From positions 1 to 38,250 of the IMG/VR virus record IMGVR_UViG_3300047318_000172: a DNA stretch of 38,250 nt. The stretch is one strand, 5' to 3'. This stretch comes from a virus. The notes below the pieces were generated by a model. It saw only the letters and a list, made by a program, of their open reading frames with translations. It ran no database searches and was not told the DNA's origin. Position numbers and translations under genes: made by a program. This document shows positions 29,241 through 36,747 of this stretch, in pieces (within the stretch, counting starts at the first letter, position 1; every line of letters starts with the position of its first letter).

Positions 29241-30103
29241 GCGGCATCTCCAAAGTCGAGTGCCCCGTTTTGGAGGCGGGTTTCGAGGGAAAGTTTCAGG
29301 TAGTCGGCGCTGATCTCAATACCTACGTACTTGCGTCCGTTGTTCTGAGCAACAAGGCCGGTTGTTCCCGAGCCGCTGAAGGGGTCGAGTACGGTCCCGC
29401 CCGGCTTGCATCCGGCGATAATGGCGCGGCGGGCGAGTTCCTGCGGCATGACGGCAAAGTGTGCGCCGCCGAATGGTTGCGTGTTGATGCTCCAGACGTC
29501 GCCGGGGTTCTTGCCGTTTGCATGGATCGAGGATGCTGGGTCAAAAGTGTTCGGCGATCCCACTCCGTTTTGCGACTGGTCGGCTGCGAACCTGTTGCGT
29601 CCGGCGCGGGCGATGCTCACGTCTGCCTGTGGCTCCCGAATTTGGTCGAGGTCGAAATGATATCTCTGCGACTTGGAGAACATGAACAAGTTCTCGTGCC
29701 GTCCGCTCAGACGGTCTGCAACGCTTTCCGGCATGGCGTTGGGCTTGTGCCATATGATCGAGTTGCGGAGTACCCACCCGTCGTCCTGGAGTGCGAACGC
29801 TACGCGCCACGGGATGCCGAGGAGTTGCTTACCCTTGCCATACGAGTCCCCGACATTGAGCCATAGTGTGCCATCGTCGGCGAGTACCCGCATGAGTTCC
29901 GAGAACAGCGCCCTCATGGTTTCGACGTAGGCTGCCGGGTTCTCTTCGAGCCCGTACTGGTACATGCTGCCGTAGTTGCGGAGGCCGTAGTAGGGAGGGC
30001 TGGTGACGATGCAGTCGACGGACCCGTCCGGGAGCATCCGGGCCACATCCAAGGCGTCCCCGTGGTGGAGTGTGATCGCGTCGTCCTGGTAGTAGGCGCT
30101 CAT
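29237..30103 (-). CDS. DNA methyltransferase (SPPY type)
   Basis: 288 residues. Motif IV TSPPYYG (SPPY at 35-38) and motif I DPFSGSGTT (240-248), in the beta-class order. SPPY is more typical of N4-cytosine than of N6-adenine methylases, but that is not certain. The middle (LWLNVGDSYGKGKQLLGIPW, VLRNSIIWHKPNAMPESVAD) is the phage N6/N4 methylase pattern. The first 16 residues closely parallel the DPPY methylase at 677-1345, so the two probably share an origin or exchanged their 5' ends. No partner endonuclease is visible. Confidence 0.9.
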   Translation of the reverse strand: MSAYYQDDAITLHHGDALDVARMLPDGSVDCIVTSPPYYGLRNYGSMYQYGLEENPAAYVETMRALFSELMRVLADDGTLWLNVGDSYGKGKQLLGIPWRVAFALQDDGWVLRNSIIWHKPNAMPESVADRLSGRHENLFMFSKSQRYHFDLDQIREPQADVSIARAGRNRFAADQSQNGVGSPNTFDPASSIHANGKNPGDVWSINTQPFGGAHFAVMPQELARRAIIAGCKPGGTVLDPFSGSGTTGLVAQNNGRKYVGIEISADYLKLSLETRLQNGALDFGDAA

Positions 30104-30309
30104 GCGGCGGTCCCGAGGGTGCCGCGGATCTCGGCCTGGATGGACTCATACCGGGCGCGGGCCTGCGCGGCTTCGGTGCCGGCCTGGGCGAGGTCGGCGT
30201 CGGCGCGTTCACTCGCTACTTTGGCGATGCGGAGCTGCCGGTACAGGACCGCGGCCTCCAGCTTCTCCTGGGAGAGGATGGGGCGGGGGGTTGATAGTGT
30301 GGTTGTCAT
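30100..30309 (-). CDS. Small coiled-coil protein
   Basis: 69 residues, beginning MTTTLSTPRPILSQEKLEAA. Almost entirely helical with Ala/Glu/Arg heptads (SERADADLAQAGTEAAQARA). ATGA overlap with the methyltransferase. Might partner the methylase; role unknown. RBS GGAAGG upstream. Confidence 0.66.
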   Translation of the reverse strand: MTTTLSTPRPILSQEKLEAAVLYRQLRIAKVASERADADLAQAGTEAAQARARYESIQAEIRGTLGTAA

Positions 30310-30331
30310 CGGAAATAGCCTTCCGGTTATG

Positions 30332-30365
30332 GCCCTCCGCGACTTCTGAGTTAGTCGCGGAGGGC
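30332..30365 (+). terminator. 12-bp hairpin between 30309 and 30381
   Basis: 30332-30343 pairs perfectly with 30354-30365, with a 10-nt loop. On the + strand it is followed by TTATT. Leftward it lies after the gene 30381-30611, so it may attenuate leftward transcription despite the lack of a leftward T-tract. Confidence 0.5.
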
Positions 30366-30380
30366 TTATTGCTTGGTTGG

Positions 30381-30611
30381 TTAGGCGGCGAGCTGGTCGC
30401 GGGTGGCGGAGGCGATCAGGCCGGACTTCTCGTGGATGGCGGAACCGCCGAGTGCCTTGTGGAAGAAGTAGACATTGGCGCCGGAGAGCTGATCGAAGAC
30501 CGGCTTGGCGAAGAGAACCGAACCGCCGCGGGGGCCGTCGAGGTAGAACACGCCGTTCGGGAGTTCGCCCTGGACGGTGTAGGTCTTGCCTGCGATGTCG
30601 ATGCTCTTCAT
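30381..30611 (-). CDS. Small hypothetical protein
   Basis: 76 residues, beginning MKSIDIAGKTYTVQGELPNG. Beta-rich N-terminus (VFYLDGPRGGSVLFAKPVFD), then SGANVYFFHKALGGSAI. It stands alone between promoter 30649-30678 and hairpin 30332-30365, a monocistronic or strongly expressed unit. No family recognised. Confidence 0.7.
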   Translation of the reverse strand: MKSIDIAGKTYTVQGELPNGVFYLDGPRGGSVLFAKPVFDQLSGANVYFFHKALGGSAIHEKSGLIASATRDQLAA

Positions 30612-30648
30612 TTTCTTGCCCTTCGTGGTGTTCCTTGCCTGTAACTAG

Positions 30649-30678
30649 AGCCTACCTCATAATTCCCTCGGATTCCAC
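30649..30678 (-). promoter_or_regulatory. Leftward promoter with 16-bp element
   Basis: Leftward GTGGAA (30678-30673), 18-base spacer, TAGGCT (30654-30649). AATTCCCTCGGATTCC at 30661-30676 on + is a very close match to the consensus RATTCCCTCNNATTCC. A second TTTTCCCTAA lies at 30680-30689. Confidence 0.55.
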
Positions 30679-30686
30679 CATTTTCC

Positions 30687-31100
30687 CTAACTTGTGCGGG
30701 AAACTTCGCCCGGTTGTGGAATCTCCCGGACCCGGACGCTCATCCGCTTCCGCTGGCCCTTCACGTACTCCACGACCGGCATGGGCTTGACCATGAACTC
30801 CGGCGTGTCGTCCTTCACGATCGGATGATCCGTCGGCTTCTTCCCCGATGACAGCGCATCGCACAATGGTTTCAGCGTCCAGACGAGGTTGTCCGCGTCC
30901 CGGGCGATCCGGTCCCCGACATGCCAGGTCAGCAACACCTCACACCGGGCCATCACCGGGAGGCCGGCGGAGCGTCCGAGGAGGCCCATGGCCTGCCGTG
31001 CGGCCCTCACCTTCCCGGCGTGCGCGTACACGTTCCCGTGCCCGCCGTTCGGCTTCACCGGCGGAGCCGACCACGGGAGCTCTATCGTCCACTCCCTCAC
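30687..31100 (-). CDS. RusA-like Holliday junction resolvase
   Basis: 137 residues from a GTG overlapping the helicase stop (GTGA). RIARDADNLVWTLKPLCDAL (D68, D70, D81), then TDHPIVKDD (D91, D97) is the RusA acidic active-site pattern that binds magnesium. Resolves recombination or replication intermediates before packaging. Length is normal for the family. Confidence 0.85.
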   Translation of the reverse strand: MREWTIELPWSAPPVKPNGGHGNVYAHAGKVRAARQAMGLLGRSAGLPVMARCEVLLTWHVGDRIARDADNLVWTLKPLCDALSSGKKPTDHPIVKDDTPEFMVKPMPVVEYVKGQRKRMSVRVREIPQPGEVSRTS

Positions 31101-32362
31101 GAGTAGAACCCGGTCGGGCGGCCGCGGTCCCGGAGCATCGAGTTATGCCCGAGGAAGTCCATCTCCGCCGTCCCCGTGATCCCGTGCCGGTTCTTCGCAA
31201 CGATCAGGTCCGCCTCGTGCGGGGCTTCCATCAGGTCACGGTGCATCAGGATCACGACGTCGGCATCCTGCTCAATCGCGCCGGAGGAGCGGAGGTCCGA
31301 GAGTTGGGGGACTTTCCCGTCCCGCTGCGTGGAGCCGCGGTTGAGCTGGGAGAGGACGATGACCGGGACGCCCAACGCTTTCGCCAGCAGTTTGAGCTTC
31401 CGGGAATGCTCCGTGACGACCTCGTACTCGGACTTGCGCTTGTCCGGGTGTTCCATCAGGCCGATGTAGTCCACGACGACGGCGGACAGGCCATGCTTGC
31501 GCTTCACGCTCCACGCGTGGCGGGCTATCTGCGCCATCGTCGAGTCCGAGGACGGGTCGATGAACAGGGGCAGCGAGTTCCAGCGCTCCCGGGCGCCGGC
31601 GACACGTTCCCAGTCGGCGTTCGTGAGTTTCCGGGCGGTGATGCGGCCCATGTCGACCTTCGCCTCCTGCGACACCATGCGCAGTTCGAGTTCGTCATGG
31701 CTCATCTCCAAAGAGGTGAACGCGACGGGTCCGCGGTTGCACAGCGAGAGCGCGGCCTGGAACCCTGCGACGGTTTTGCCCACGCTCGGGCGGGCCGCGA
31801 TGACGTACAGCGCACCGGGCCGCCAGCCCTGGATGAAGTGGTTCACGTTCTCCCACGGCGATTCCGTGTACGTCACGGGGGAGTCCAGAGAGTCGAGGGT
31901 CGCGTCGATGGTTTCCGCGACGGGCCGGATGGAGGAGCCCAGCCCGGACGTGACGCCGGAGAGCTCCCCGAGGGCTTCGTCCGTGAGGGTTTCAACGTCG
32001 CCCCCGGCCGCCGCCCGCTGATGCAAAGTGGACGCGATGCCCACGAGCCGCCTGCGGGCCGCCTCACGGGCCACGATCGCCGCGTGGTGAGGTACTGCCG
32101 CCTCGGGCACGAACACGCCCACAAGCTCCCATAGCAGGCTGATGGGGACCATCCGGCGGCCGGCCTCATCCAGCCGGAGCGCCGCATCGCCGACCGTGAC
32201 CGGGTCCGCGGGCTTCCCGGACTCCACCACATCCCGGATCAGGCCGAACAACGTCTCACCCTGCAGGGTCGAGAAGTCCCGCGGCTCCAGGCTGATCTCG
32301 TGCAGGCAGCCGCCCGCCGATTCCAGCAGCGCGGACAGGACCGCGGACTCGGCCGCGATCAC
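31097..32362 (-). CDS. Replicative DNA helicase, DnaB-like
   Basis: 421 residues from a GTG start with GTGA overlap. N-terminal DnaB domain (ESAVLSALLESAGGCLHEIS at about 5-24), then RecA-like ATPase with Walker A RPSVGKT (191-197), Walker B (AVVVDYIGLM) and the downstream VIVLSQLNRG and SGAIEQDADVVI motifs. Unwinds DNA at the phage fork. Upstream is a loader-like protein and initiator, downstream RusA, making a replication operon. Confidence 0.92.
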   Translation of the reverse strand: MIAAESAVLSALLESAGGCLHEISLEPRDFSTLQGETLFGLIRDVVESGKPADPVTVGDAALRLDEAGRRMVPISLLWELVGVFVPEAAVPHHAAIVAREAARRRLVGIASTLHQRAAAGGDVETLTDEALGELSGVTSGLGSSIRPVAETIDATLDSLDSPVTYTESPWENVNHFIQGWRPGALYVIAARPSVGKTVAGFQAALSLCNRGPVAFTSLEMSHDELELRMVSQEAKVDMGRITARKLTNADWERVAGARERWNSLPLFIDPSSDSTMAQIARHAWSVKRKHGLSAVVVDYIGLMEHPDKRKSEYEVVTEHSRKLKLLAKALGVPVIVLSQLNRGSTQRDGKVPQLSDLRSSGAIEQDADVVILMHRDLMEAPHEADLIVAKNRHGITGTAEMDFLGHNSMLRDRGRPTGFYS

Positions 32363-32769
32363 TTGATGGCCTTGCGGGTCAGGACCGACGCGAGGGTTTG
32401 CTCGCTGGCCTGGTACGCCTCGTACGCGGCCGGGGTGAGAGCGCCCGTGGCGGCGGCCCGGTTCAGTGCCCGCATAGCCTCCGACCAGCCGCCCTCCAGC
32501 GCCCGCTCCTCGTCGGCGCGGTTCAGGTGGCAGCCGTTCTTGAACTGCCGAACCCGCTCCTGCTCCATATCCCGGACGCGCTCCACGATGTGCGCCGGCA
32601 TGATCCATGCCGTGTTCGTCCGGAAGTACGCCGACACTGCCGCGAGGGCGTCCTGCAGGGTGTGGGGTTCGAGGACTTCCTGCCACGCGAGGATCGTCTG
32701 GTCGTCGACGTTGCGATTGTCGAAGGCCTGGATCTTCGCCAGGACCATGCCGGTTTCGATGATGTTCAT
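32359..32769 (-). CDS. Helicase-loader-like / replication accessory protein
   Basis: 136 residues, beginning MNIIETGMVLAKIQAFDNRN. VDDQTILAWQEVLEPHTLQD is followed by AVSAYFRTNTAWIMPAHIVE, a helical layout shared with phage replisome organiser and helicase-loader proteins (gp39.. or G39P-like N-domain) and located between initiator and DnaB. The functional name rests on that pattern and context. Confidence 0.68.
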   Translation of the reverse strand: MNIIETGMVLAKIQAFDNRNVDDQTILAWQEVLEPHTLQDALAAVSAYFRTNTAWIMPAHIVERVRDMEQERVRQFKNGCHLNRADEERALEGGWSEAMRALNRAAATGALTPAAYEAYQASEQTLASVLTRKAIK

Positions 32770-32772
32770 GAT

Positions 32773-33579
32773 TTATGCGCCTATCTGAAGTTGGTTGGGG
32801 TCCTGCTGGTCGAGGCGGGCCTGGGCGGCCTGCGCCCGTTCGATCGTGGTCCGCATCTTGTCGCCCGTCGTGGGCTTGCCCTGCGGTGCGCGTTCGGCGG
32901 CGTTCATCATCCAGTTACGCCACGTCGCTACCCAGTCGAGCTTCACGCCATCCCGGCCTGCTTTGGCCTGCCAGTAATTGATGAACTTCATCGTTTCCCG
33001 CTGGCCGTCGACGTCGGGGCAGTTCGCCCGGGCCCAGGCAACCATTGCCGGGGCTACCGCGAAATCATTCGGGATTCGCGAGCCGCGCTTAGCGGCGGCG
33101 GAAGAAGCTTTAGCTTCTTCCTTATCGGCCGGGTCGGGACGGGTCGGGACGGGGTCTCCGGACTCCGGGTGGTGTCCCACCGTCTGTCCCGCTGGGACAC
33201 TGCTGGGACCCCGCGGGGACTCGCGCTGTTTTTGTTTGCGAATCCGCTCCTTTTCGCGGTTTTCCTCCAGCTGCGCACGCGTTGGCTGATACTTCGCCCA
33301 ATTGACGAACTGCCAGCCCGGACCACCGGAAACGGCCGAGGAGCCTTCGGGGACCTCGGTAGCCTGCCACAAGCCCGCCGCGACAAGGTGCCTGGCGACC
33401 GCCGGCGTCCCGCAAAGTTCCTCCAAGACGAAGTCCGGGATGAACCCATCTGACTCCTCCCGCGCTGACCACGACCCGGCCATAGCCCAAAGCCCGGTTG
33501 CAGCGAGGCGGTACCGGCGGGGGATCTTGAGTACGGGCTTGCTCTGGGCGAACCCGTCGTCGACCTTGAACCACGTCAT
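32773..33579 (-). CDS. Replication initiator / primosomal protein
   Basis: 268 residues. MTWFKVDDGFAQSKPVLKIP is the typical start of phage replication proteins with an N-terminal winged helix (LAATGLWAMAGSWSARE, then EELCGTPAVARHLVAAGLWQ). A linker with basic repeats (EKERIRKQKQRES) leads to a C-terminal helical domain (TMKFINYWQAKAGRDGVKLD, then WVATWRNWMMNAAE) like DnaT/DnaD C-terminal regions. Probably binds the phage origin and recruits the helicase. Confidence 0.78.
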   Translation of the reverse strand: MTWFKVDDGFAQSKPVLKIPRRYRLAATGLWAMAGSWSAREESDGFIPDFVLEELCGTPAVARHLVAAGLWQATEVPEGSSAVSGGPGWQFVNWAKYQPTRAQLEENREKERIRKQKQRESPRGPSSVPAGQTVGHHPESGDPVPTRPDPADKEEAKASSAAAKRGSRIPNDFAVAPAMVAWARANCPDVDGQRETMKFINYWQAKAGRDGVKLDWVATWRNWMMNAAERAPQGKPTTGDKMRTTIERAQAAQARLDQQDPNQLQIGA

Positions 33580-33944
33580 CAGGCGGCCGCCTTTCGTGCT
33601 GCGCGGCGTTCGGCGCGGTACTGGTGCTGGAACTCCCGCGCCGCCGCCTTGCACCGGTCGCAGGTCGGGACGCCGTGGTAGCGGTGCCGGTGCCAGCCCG
33701 CCCACGTTCCGCACGCGTCCGGCCGGAACCCCGCCGGCTTGGCCTGGTAGCGGTCCCGCGAGTAGGTCGCCATAGCGTCCTTGCAGGGACGGCACGCCGG
33801 CACGCCGTGCTTCTGGTGCCGCCGGTAGCCCGCGTAGGTCCCACAGGCCGACGGGTCGAACCCGTCATGCTTCCGGAGGCGGACCGGGGACGGCTCCGGG
33901 GCGTCGAGGTCGCGGACCTTGCCGCGGTAGACGTAGGAAGCCAT
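33579..33944 (-). CDS. Tandem zinc-motif protein
   Basis: 121 residues with two copies of one motif: ACGTYAGYRRHQKHGVPACR, PCKDA and ACGTWAGWHRHRYHGVPTCD, RCKAA, about 38 residues apart. Each has C...H...H...C..C ligands for zinc. Common as a single or double unit in actinobacterial phages; role unknown but DNA binding is plausible. TGATG overlap with the initiator gene. Confidence 0.78.
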   Translation of the reverse strand: MASYVYRGKVRDLDAPEPSPVRLRKHDGFDPSACGTYAGYRRHQKHGVPACRPCKDAMATYSRDRYQAKPAGFRPDACGTWAGWHRHRYHGVPTCDRCKAAAREFQHQYRAERRAARKAAA

Positions 33945-34159
33945 TAGGCCGCGTCCCGGATGAGGACGTGCGCGGTGGTCCGGTGGATGCCGTAGGCGTC
34001 GGCGATGGCCTGGACGCTGTGGCCGGCGGCGCGGAGCTTGGCGGCCGCCGGACCGTACACGGCGTTCACCACTTCGCGCTGGGCGGCGATGGTGCGGAGA
34101 TCGTCGAGGCTTGTGATCTGGGTCATTGCCAGGTCGACGGTGGGCGCGATAGTATCCAT
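33944..34159 (-). CDS. Small helix-turn-helix protein
   Basis: 71 residues. The C-terminal HSVQAIADAYGIHRTTAHVL has the homeodomain/resolvase-type helix-turn-helix pattern (I-A--YGI---T---L). First gene of the replication operon, behind two promoter elements. Likely a small transcriptional regulator or Sigma-like HTH. Confidence 0.75.
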   Translation of the reverse strand: MDTIAPTVDLAMTQITSLDDLRTIAAQREVVNAVYGPAAAKLRAAGHSVQAIADAYGIHRTTAHVLIRDAA

Positions 34160-34187
34160 TTATTCGACTCCTATTCAGTCGGGTGAA

Positions 34188-34220
34188 GGCCGCACATGTT
34201 GACGCATGGGCGGTCTTTTT
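34188..34220 (+). terminator. Hairpin with T-run on the + strand, in a leftward leader
   Basis: 34188-34198 pairs with 34205-34215 with one mismatch and a G-T pair, 6-nt loop, then TTTTT. As with 284-317, it reads as a rightward terminator yet lies within the leftward 5' leader of the gene starting at 34159. Confidence 0.45.
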
Positions 34221-34239
34221 GTTGATTGCTGATACCTAC

Positions 34240-34322
34240 ATACTACCCGATGTTTCCCTCACATTCCCCCATTTCTACCTAGTGACACGCCGGTAATTTA
34301 CTTGCTTTCCCGCAGATTCCTA
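34240..34322 (-). promoter_or_regulatory. Tandem leftward promoters of the replication operon
   Basis: Promoter A: GGGGAA (34269-34264), 18-base spacer, TAGTAT (34245-34240), with GTTTCCCTCACATTCC at 34252-34267. Promoter B: TAGGAA (34322-34317), 16-base spacer, TAAATT (34300-34295), with CTTTCCCGCAGATTCC at 34305-34320. Both carry the dispersed 16-bp element at the same position relative to the boxes. Confidence 0.5.
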
Positions 34323-34344
34323 CTTGAGTTGGGGGCACGCAAAA

Positions 34345-34375
34345 GGACCCGCCCGGCGCGTGGCCGAACGGGTCC
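34345..34375 (-). terminator. Terminator after the SSB gene
   Basis: 7-bp stem (34345-34351 with 34369-34375), extended inside by CGG/CCG, and TTTTG on the leftward strand. It ends the HNH-SSB operon 22 bp after the SSB stop. Confidence 0.75.
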
Positions 34376-34396
34376 CAGGTGGTGCGGGGTTAGGGC

Positions 34397-34858
34397 CTAA
34401 AACGGAGGTTCGCTGTCCGGGCCGTTACCCCAGCCGCCGCCGTTGTTCGGGTTCGCCGCCGGGGTTGCCCACGGGTCATCCTGCTGGCCGGCGCCCTGCT
34501 GGGAACGGTTGCCGCCCTGCTGCCCGCCGCCGTTCTTCGAGGGCAGGATGTCGACACCCTTCACGTTCACGTCCAGGGATACGCCCGGGACGCCTTCCTT
34601 GTTCGTGTATTTCCGGGACATGAAGTCGCCGTAGACCGTGACGCGGGACCCGCGGCGGATCTTCTCGTGGTAGAACTCGGCGAGCTCTCCCCAGATGGCG
34701 CAGTCGAGCCACTGCTCGGCGAGGGTTTCCCACTCGCCGGACTCCAGCCGCCTGGACTTAGAGTCGGCCACCGAGAAGTTCAGGACCGCACGGCCGGACG
34801 GTAGGAACTTGAGCTCGGCATCCTTGCCTACGTTGCCGGTGAATTTGACGTCTGCCAT
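34397..34858 (-). CDS. ssb: Single-stranded DNA-binding protein
   Basis: 153 residues. OB-fold residues 1-105 (VKFTGNVGKDAELKFLPSGR, then AEQWLDCAIWGELAEFYHEK and GSRVTVYGDFMSRKYTN), a Gly/Gln/Asn-rich flexible linker and the conserved acidic tip DSEPPF that binds partner proteins. Typical length. Start at 34858 gives the canonical N-terminus. Confidence 0.93.
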   Translation of the reverse strand: MADVKFTGNVGKDAELKFLPSGRAVLNFSVADSKSRRLESGEWETLAEQWLDCAIWGELAEFYHEKIRRGSRVTVYGDFMSRKYTNKEGVPGVSLDVNVKGVDILPSKNGGGQQGGNRSQQGAGQQDDPWATPAANPNNGGGWGNGPDSEPPF

Positions 34859-34863
34859 TTTGT

Positions 34864-35331
34864 TTACGCTGCTTTCCTGTTGGGTCGCTGGGCATCTCGC
34901 CGCTGTTGGCATGCCCTGCATTTACGGCTGGTGGTGTTCGGCTTGTGTTGGTAGATCGTATTTGCGGCCGTGTAAGCGTGGCCGTGAGGGCAGTGTGTCT
35001 TCTGGATGTTCGAGTTATGCGACCGGTTGACGTTCTCCCGGTTACTCACGGCTTCCAGGTGTGCTGGGTTGCAGCACTTCCGGTGAGGGCAAGGGCCGGG
35101 CGGGCAGTCAGTGTCGTTGTGGCAGGTGTGGTCTACGTGCTTGCCGTCGGGGATGATGCCGAACTCGTACTCGTATGCGATCCGGTGCGCTAGTGCCGTG
35201 ATGGGCTTCGCGGGGTGGAAGACGCCGTATCCGGCTTGCTTCATGGTGCCGGCGGTCCACGGCCAGCAGGCGTCAGGCCCTCCGCTCCGGTCCACCTTTG
35301 CCCAGAATCGGGCCTCAATGTCTAGTACCAT
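34864..35331 (-). CDS. HNH endonuclease
   Basis: 155 residues. The N-terminal FWAKVDRSGGPDACWPWTAG and AGYGVFH, then HRIAYEYEFGIIPDGKHVDH and CCNPAHLEAVSNREN, form the HNH_3-type endonuclease common in actinophages; H and N catalytic residues in HVDHTC and NPAHLE are present. A further CPHGHAYT and CRACQQRRD zinc pair follows. It could be a homing endonuclease. RBS AAGGAG upstream. Confidence 0.9.
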   Translation of the reverse strand: MVLDIEARFWAKVDRSGGPDACWPWTAGTMKQAGYGVFHPAKPITALAHRIAYEYEFGIIPDGKHVDHTCHNDTDCPPGPCPHRKCCNPAHLEAVSNRENVNRSHNSNIQKTHCPHGHAYTAANTIYQHKPNTTSRKCRACQQRRDAQRPNRKAA

Positions 35332-35370
35332 AGTGGTATCTGCTCCTTACCGAATCTAAGCGAGTGGTCA

Positions 35371-35403
35371 AGGCCCGGTCAGTGTTTCCGCACTGCCGGG
35401 CCT
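35371..35403. terminator. Hairpin upstream of the HNH gene
   Basis: AGGCCCGG (35371-35378) pairs with CCGGGCCT (35396-35403), with an inner CAGTG/CACTG stem. Located in the leftward leader between promoter 35410-35438 and the HNH gene. Little T-tract on either strand. Confidence 0.5.
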
Positions 35404-35409
35404 GTCCCA

Positions 35410-35438
35410 ATTCTACCGGAAATTGGAGCAGATTCCCC
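35410..35438 (-). promoter_or_regulatory. Leftward promoter of the HNH-SSB operon
   Basis: GGGGAA (35438-35433), 17-base spacer, TAGAAT (35415-35410). Contains GATTCCCC, a degenerate version of the dispersed element. Drives 34864-35331 and ssb. Confidence 0.5.
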
Positions 35439-35441
35439 TAC

Positions 35442-35816
35442 CTAAGCGGCCCTATCTGTGGTAATTTCCTGCCGCGCCATGTCTAGGTAGTGGCCGTCGT
35501 CGTCCAGGTAGACGTGCCGGCCGAGTTTGGGGATGTAGACGGGGAGGGTGTCGATCTCGTGGTCGCTCCGGAGCTTCCAGCCGTAGTGCCGGGCGTCGGT
35601 GGCGGTGAACGGGTCCGACTCGACCAGCCCGTTCCACTGCCCGCAGACGAGGAGGCCGTTCGCGACCCGGTTCCGGGACTTCACCCCGCCGGCGCCGCGG
35701 CCCTTGCGGTGATGGTGGACGAGATCCCCGACGCATACCCCGCCCGCGCCGTGGATGACGCAGCCGAGGTCTCGGGCGGAGATCGCGATCTTCTGCGCCT
35801 TGCTGAAGCCGTTCAT
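35442..35816 (-). CDS. HNH-like nuclease protein
   Basis: 124 residues. KAQKIAISARDLGCVIHGAG, then LVHHHRKGRGAGG and NGLLVCGQWNGLVESDP give an HNH-like layout (C, HHH, N...C) with DRPH-like missing last histidine. A small C-terminal beta part (VYIPKLGRHVYLDDDGHYLD) follows. Probably a phage nuclease or a structure-specific DNA-binding relative. End of the ERF operon. Confidence 0.72.
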   Translation of the reverse strand: MNGFSKAQKIAISARDLGCVIHGAGGVCVGDLVHHHRKGRGAGGVKSRNRVANGLLVCGQWNGLVESDPFTATDARHYGWKLRSDHEIDTLPVYIPKLGRHVYLDDDGHYLDMARQEITTDRAA

Positions 35817-36175
35817 GATCCCTCGCCCCGGCCGGCCACACCGAACATGGCCCGGACGCTCGCCCCGATGGACTGGTACGCCCGGAGTTCGGACTCCAAC
35901 GCCTTCGCCAAACGGTCGGCGTACTTGTATGCGGCGTCCGCGACGTCCCGGGCGGTCCGCTCGTTCAAGGTGGCGAGTTCGGCCGCTGGCTTCTTCGCGT
36001 GCTGCGGGCCGTCGTAGGTCATGTAGGCCGACGCGAACGCCTGGTCATACTCGCGGTCAGCCGTCAGAAACGCCACGTACCGGTCATTGCAGACCGAGGC
36101 GGAGTTGGCGATCCGGTTACTAATGTCCCGGATGCGCTGCTCGATGTTGACCGGGTTCAGAACGTCGATGCTCAT
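35813..36175 (-). CDS. Helical hypothetical protein of the recombination operon
   Basis: 120 residues, beginning MSIDVLNPVNIEQRIRDISN. Entirely helical with RDVADAAYKYADRLAKALES, then LRAYQSIGASVRAMFG. Similar small helical proteins lie beside recombinase genes in actinophages. ATGA overlaps with both neighbours. Confidence 0.72.
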   Translation of the reverse strand: MSIDVLNPVNIEQRIRDISNRIANSASVCNDRYVAFLTADREYDQAFASAYMTYDGPQHAKKPAAELATLNERTARDVADAAYKYADRLAKALESELRAYQSIGASVRAMFGVAGRGEGS

Positions 36176-36738
36176 GCCGCGGCGTCCTGCCGTGCGGGTT
36201 CGATCTGGGGGAGGACGGTCCCGGACGCGAGGTCGTTCAACTCGCCCCGGACGTACGCGGTCGCGATCTTCTCCCTGCCGCCCGGTGCATATGTGACGGT
36301 GAACGATGACGGGCCCTTGCCCGCCACGCGGCGGACGCCCGGGATGGCTTCGCCGGTTTCGACGTCGATCAGTTCCCCGTCGTCGCCCTCGATCGCGGAC
36401 TTGATCTTCGCGGCCAGCCAGGACGGCCGGACCCGCTTGACGTCCCTAGCCGGGACCGCCGGGACGTGTTCGACGTCGACACCGTCGTTCTGTTCGGCCC
36501 ACTCAAACAGGGCCGCCTCATCCACCGTCTTATCCGAGGCCTTGCCCTCCGGGAGGGTGATGGACCCGATCTTCGTTCCGTCCGGGAGGGTGATGGCGAA
36601 CGACTTCGTCCCCTCCTCCTCATACTTGGTGAGGAGCTGTTCGAGGTGTTCGGCGCGGGCGTCGGCCAGGAACGCACCGAGCGCGTCGTGGTAGGCCTTG
36701 ATCAGGGCGATCCGCTGGTTATCGGTCTTGATGCTCAT
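36172..36738 (-). CDS. Hypothetical protein adjacent to ERF
   Basis: 188 residues, beginning MSIKTDNQRIALIKAYHDAL. N-terminal helix (ADARAEHLEQLLTKYEEEGT), then a beta segment (SFAITLPDGTKIGSITLPEG) and a C-terminal helical-beta region. The arrangement is seen in phage proteins next to ERF recombinases, sometimes a nuclease-inhibitor or Gam-like role is proposed; I cannot assign it. Confidence 0.72.
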   Translation of the reverse strand: MSIKTDNQRIALIKAYHDALGAFLADARAEHLEQLLTKYEEEGTKSFAITLPDGTKIGSITLPEGKASDKTVDEAALFEWAEQNDGVDVEHVPAVPARDVKRVRPSWLAAKIKSAIEGDDGELIDVETGEAIPGVRRVAGKGPSSFTVTYAPGGREKIATAYVRGELNDLASGTVLPQIEPARQDAAA

Positions 36739-36747
36739 GATGTCCCC

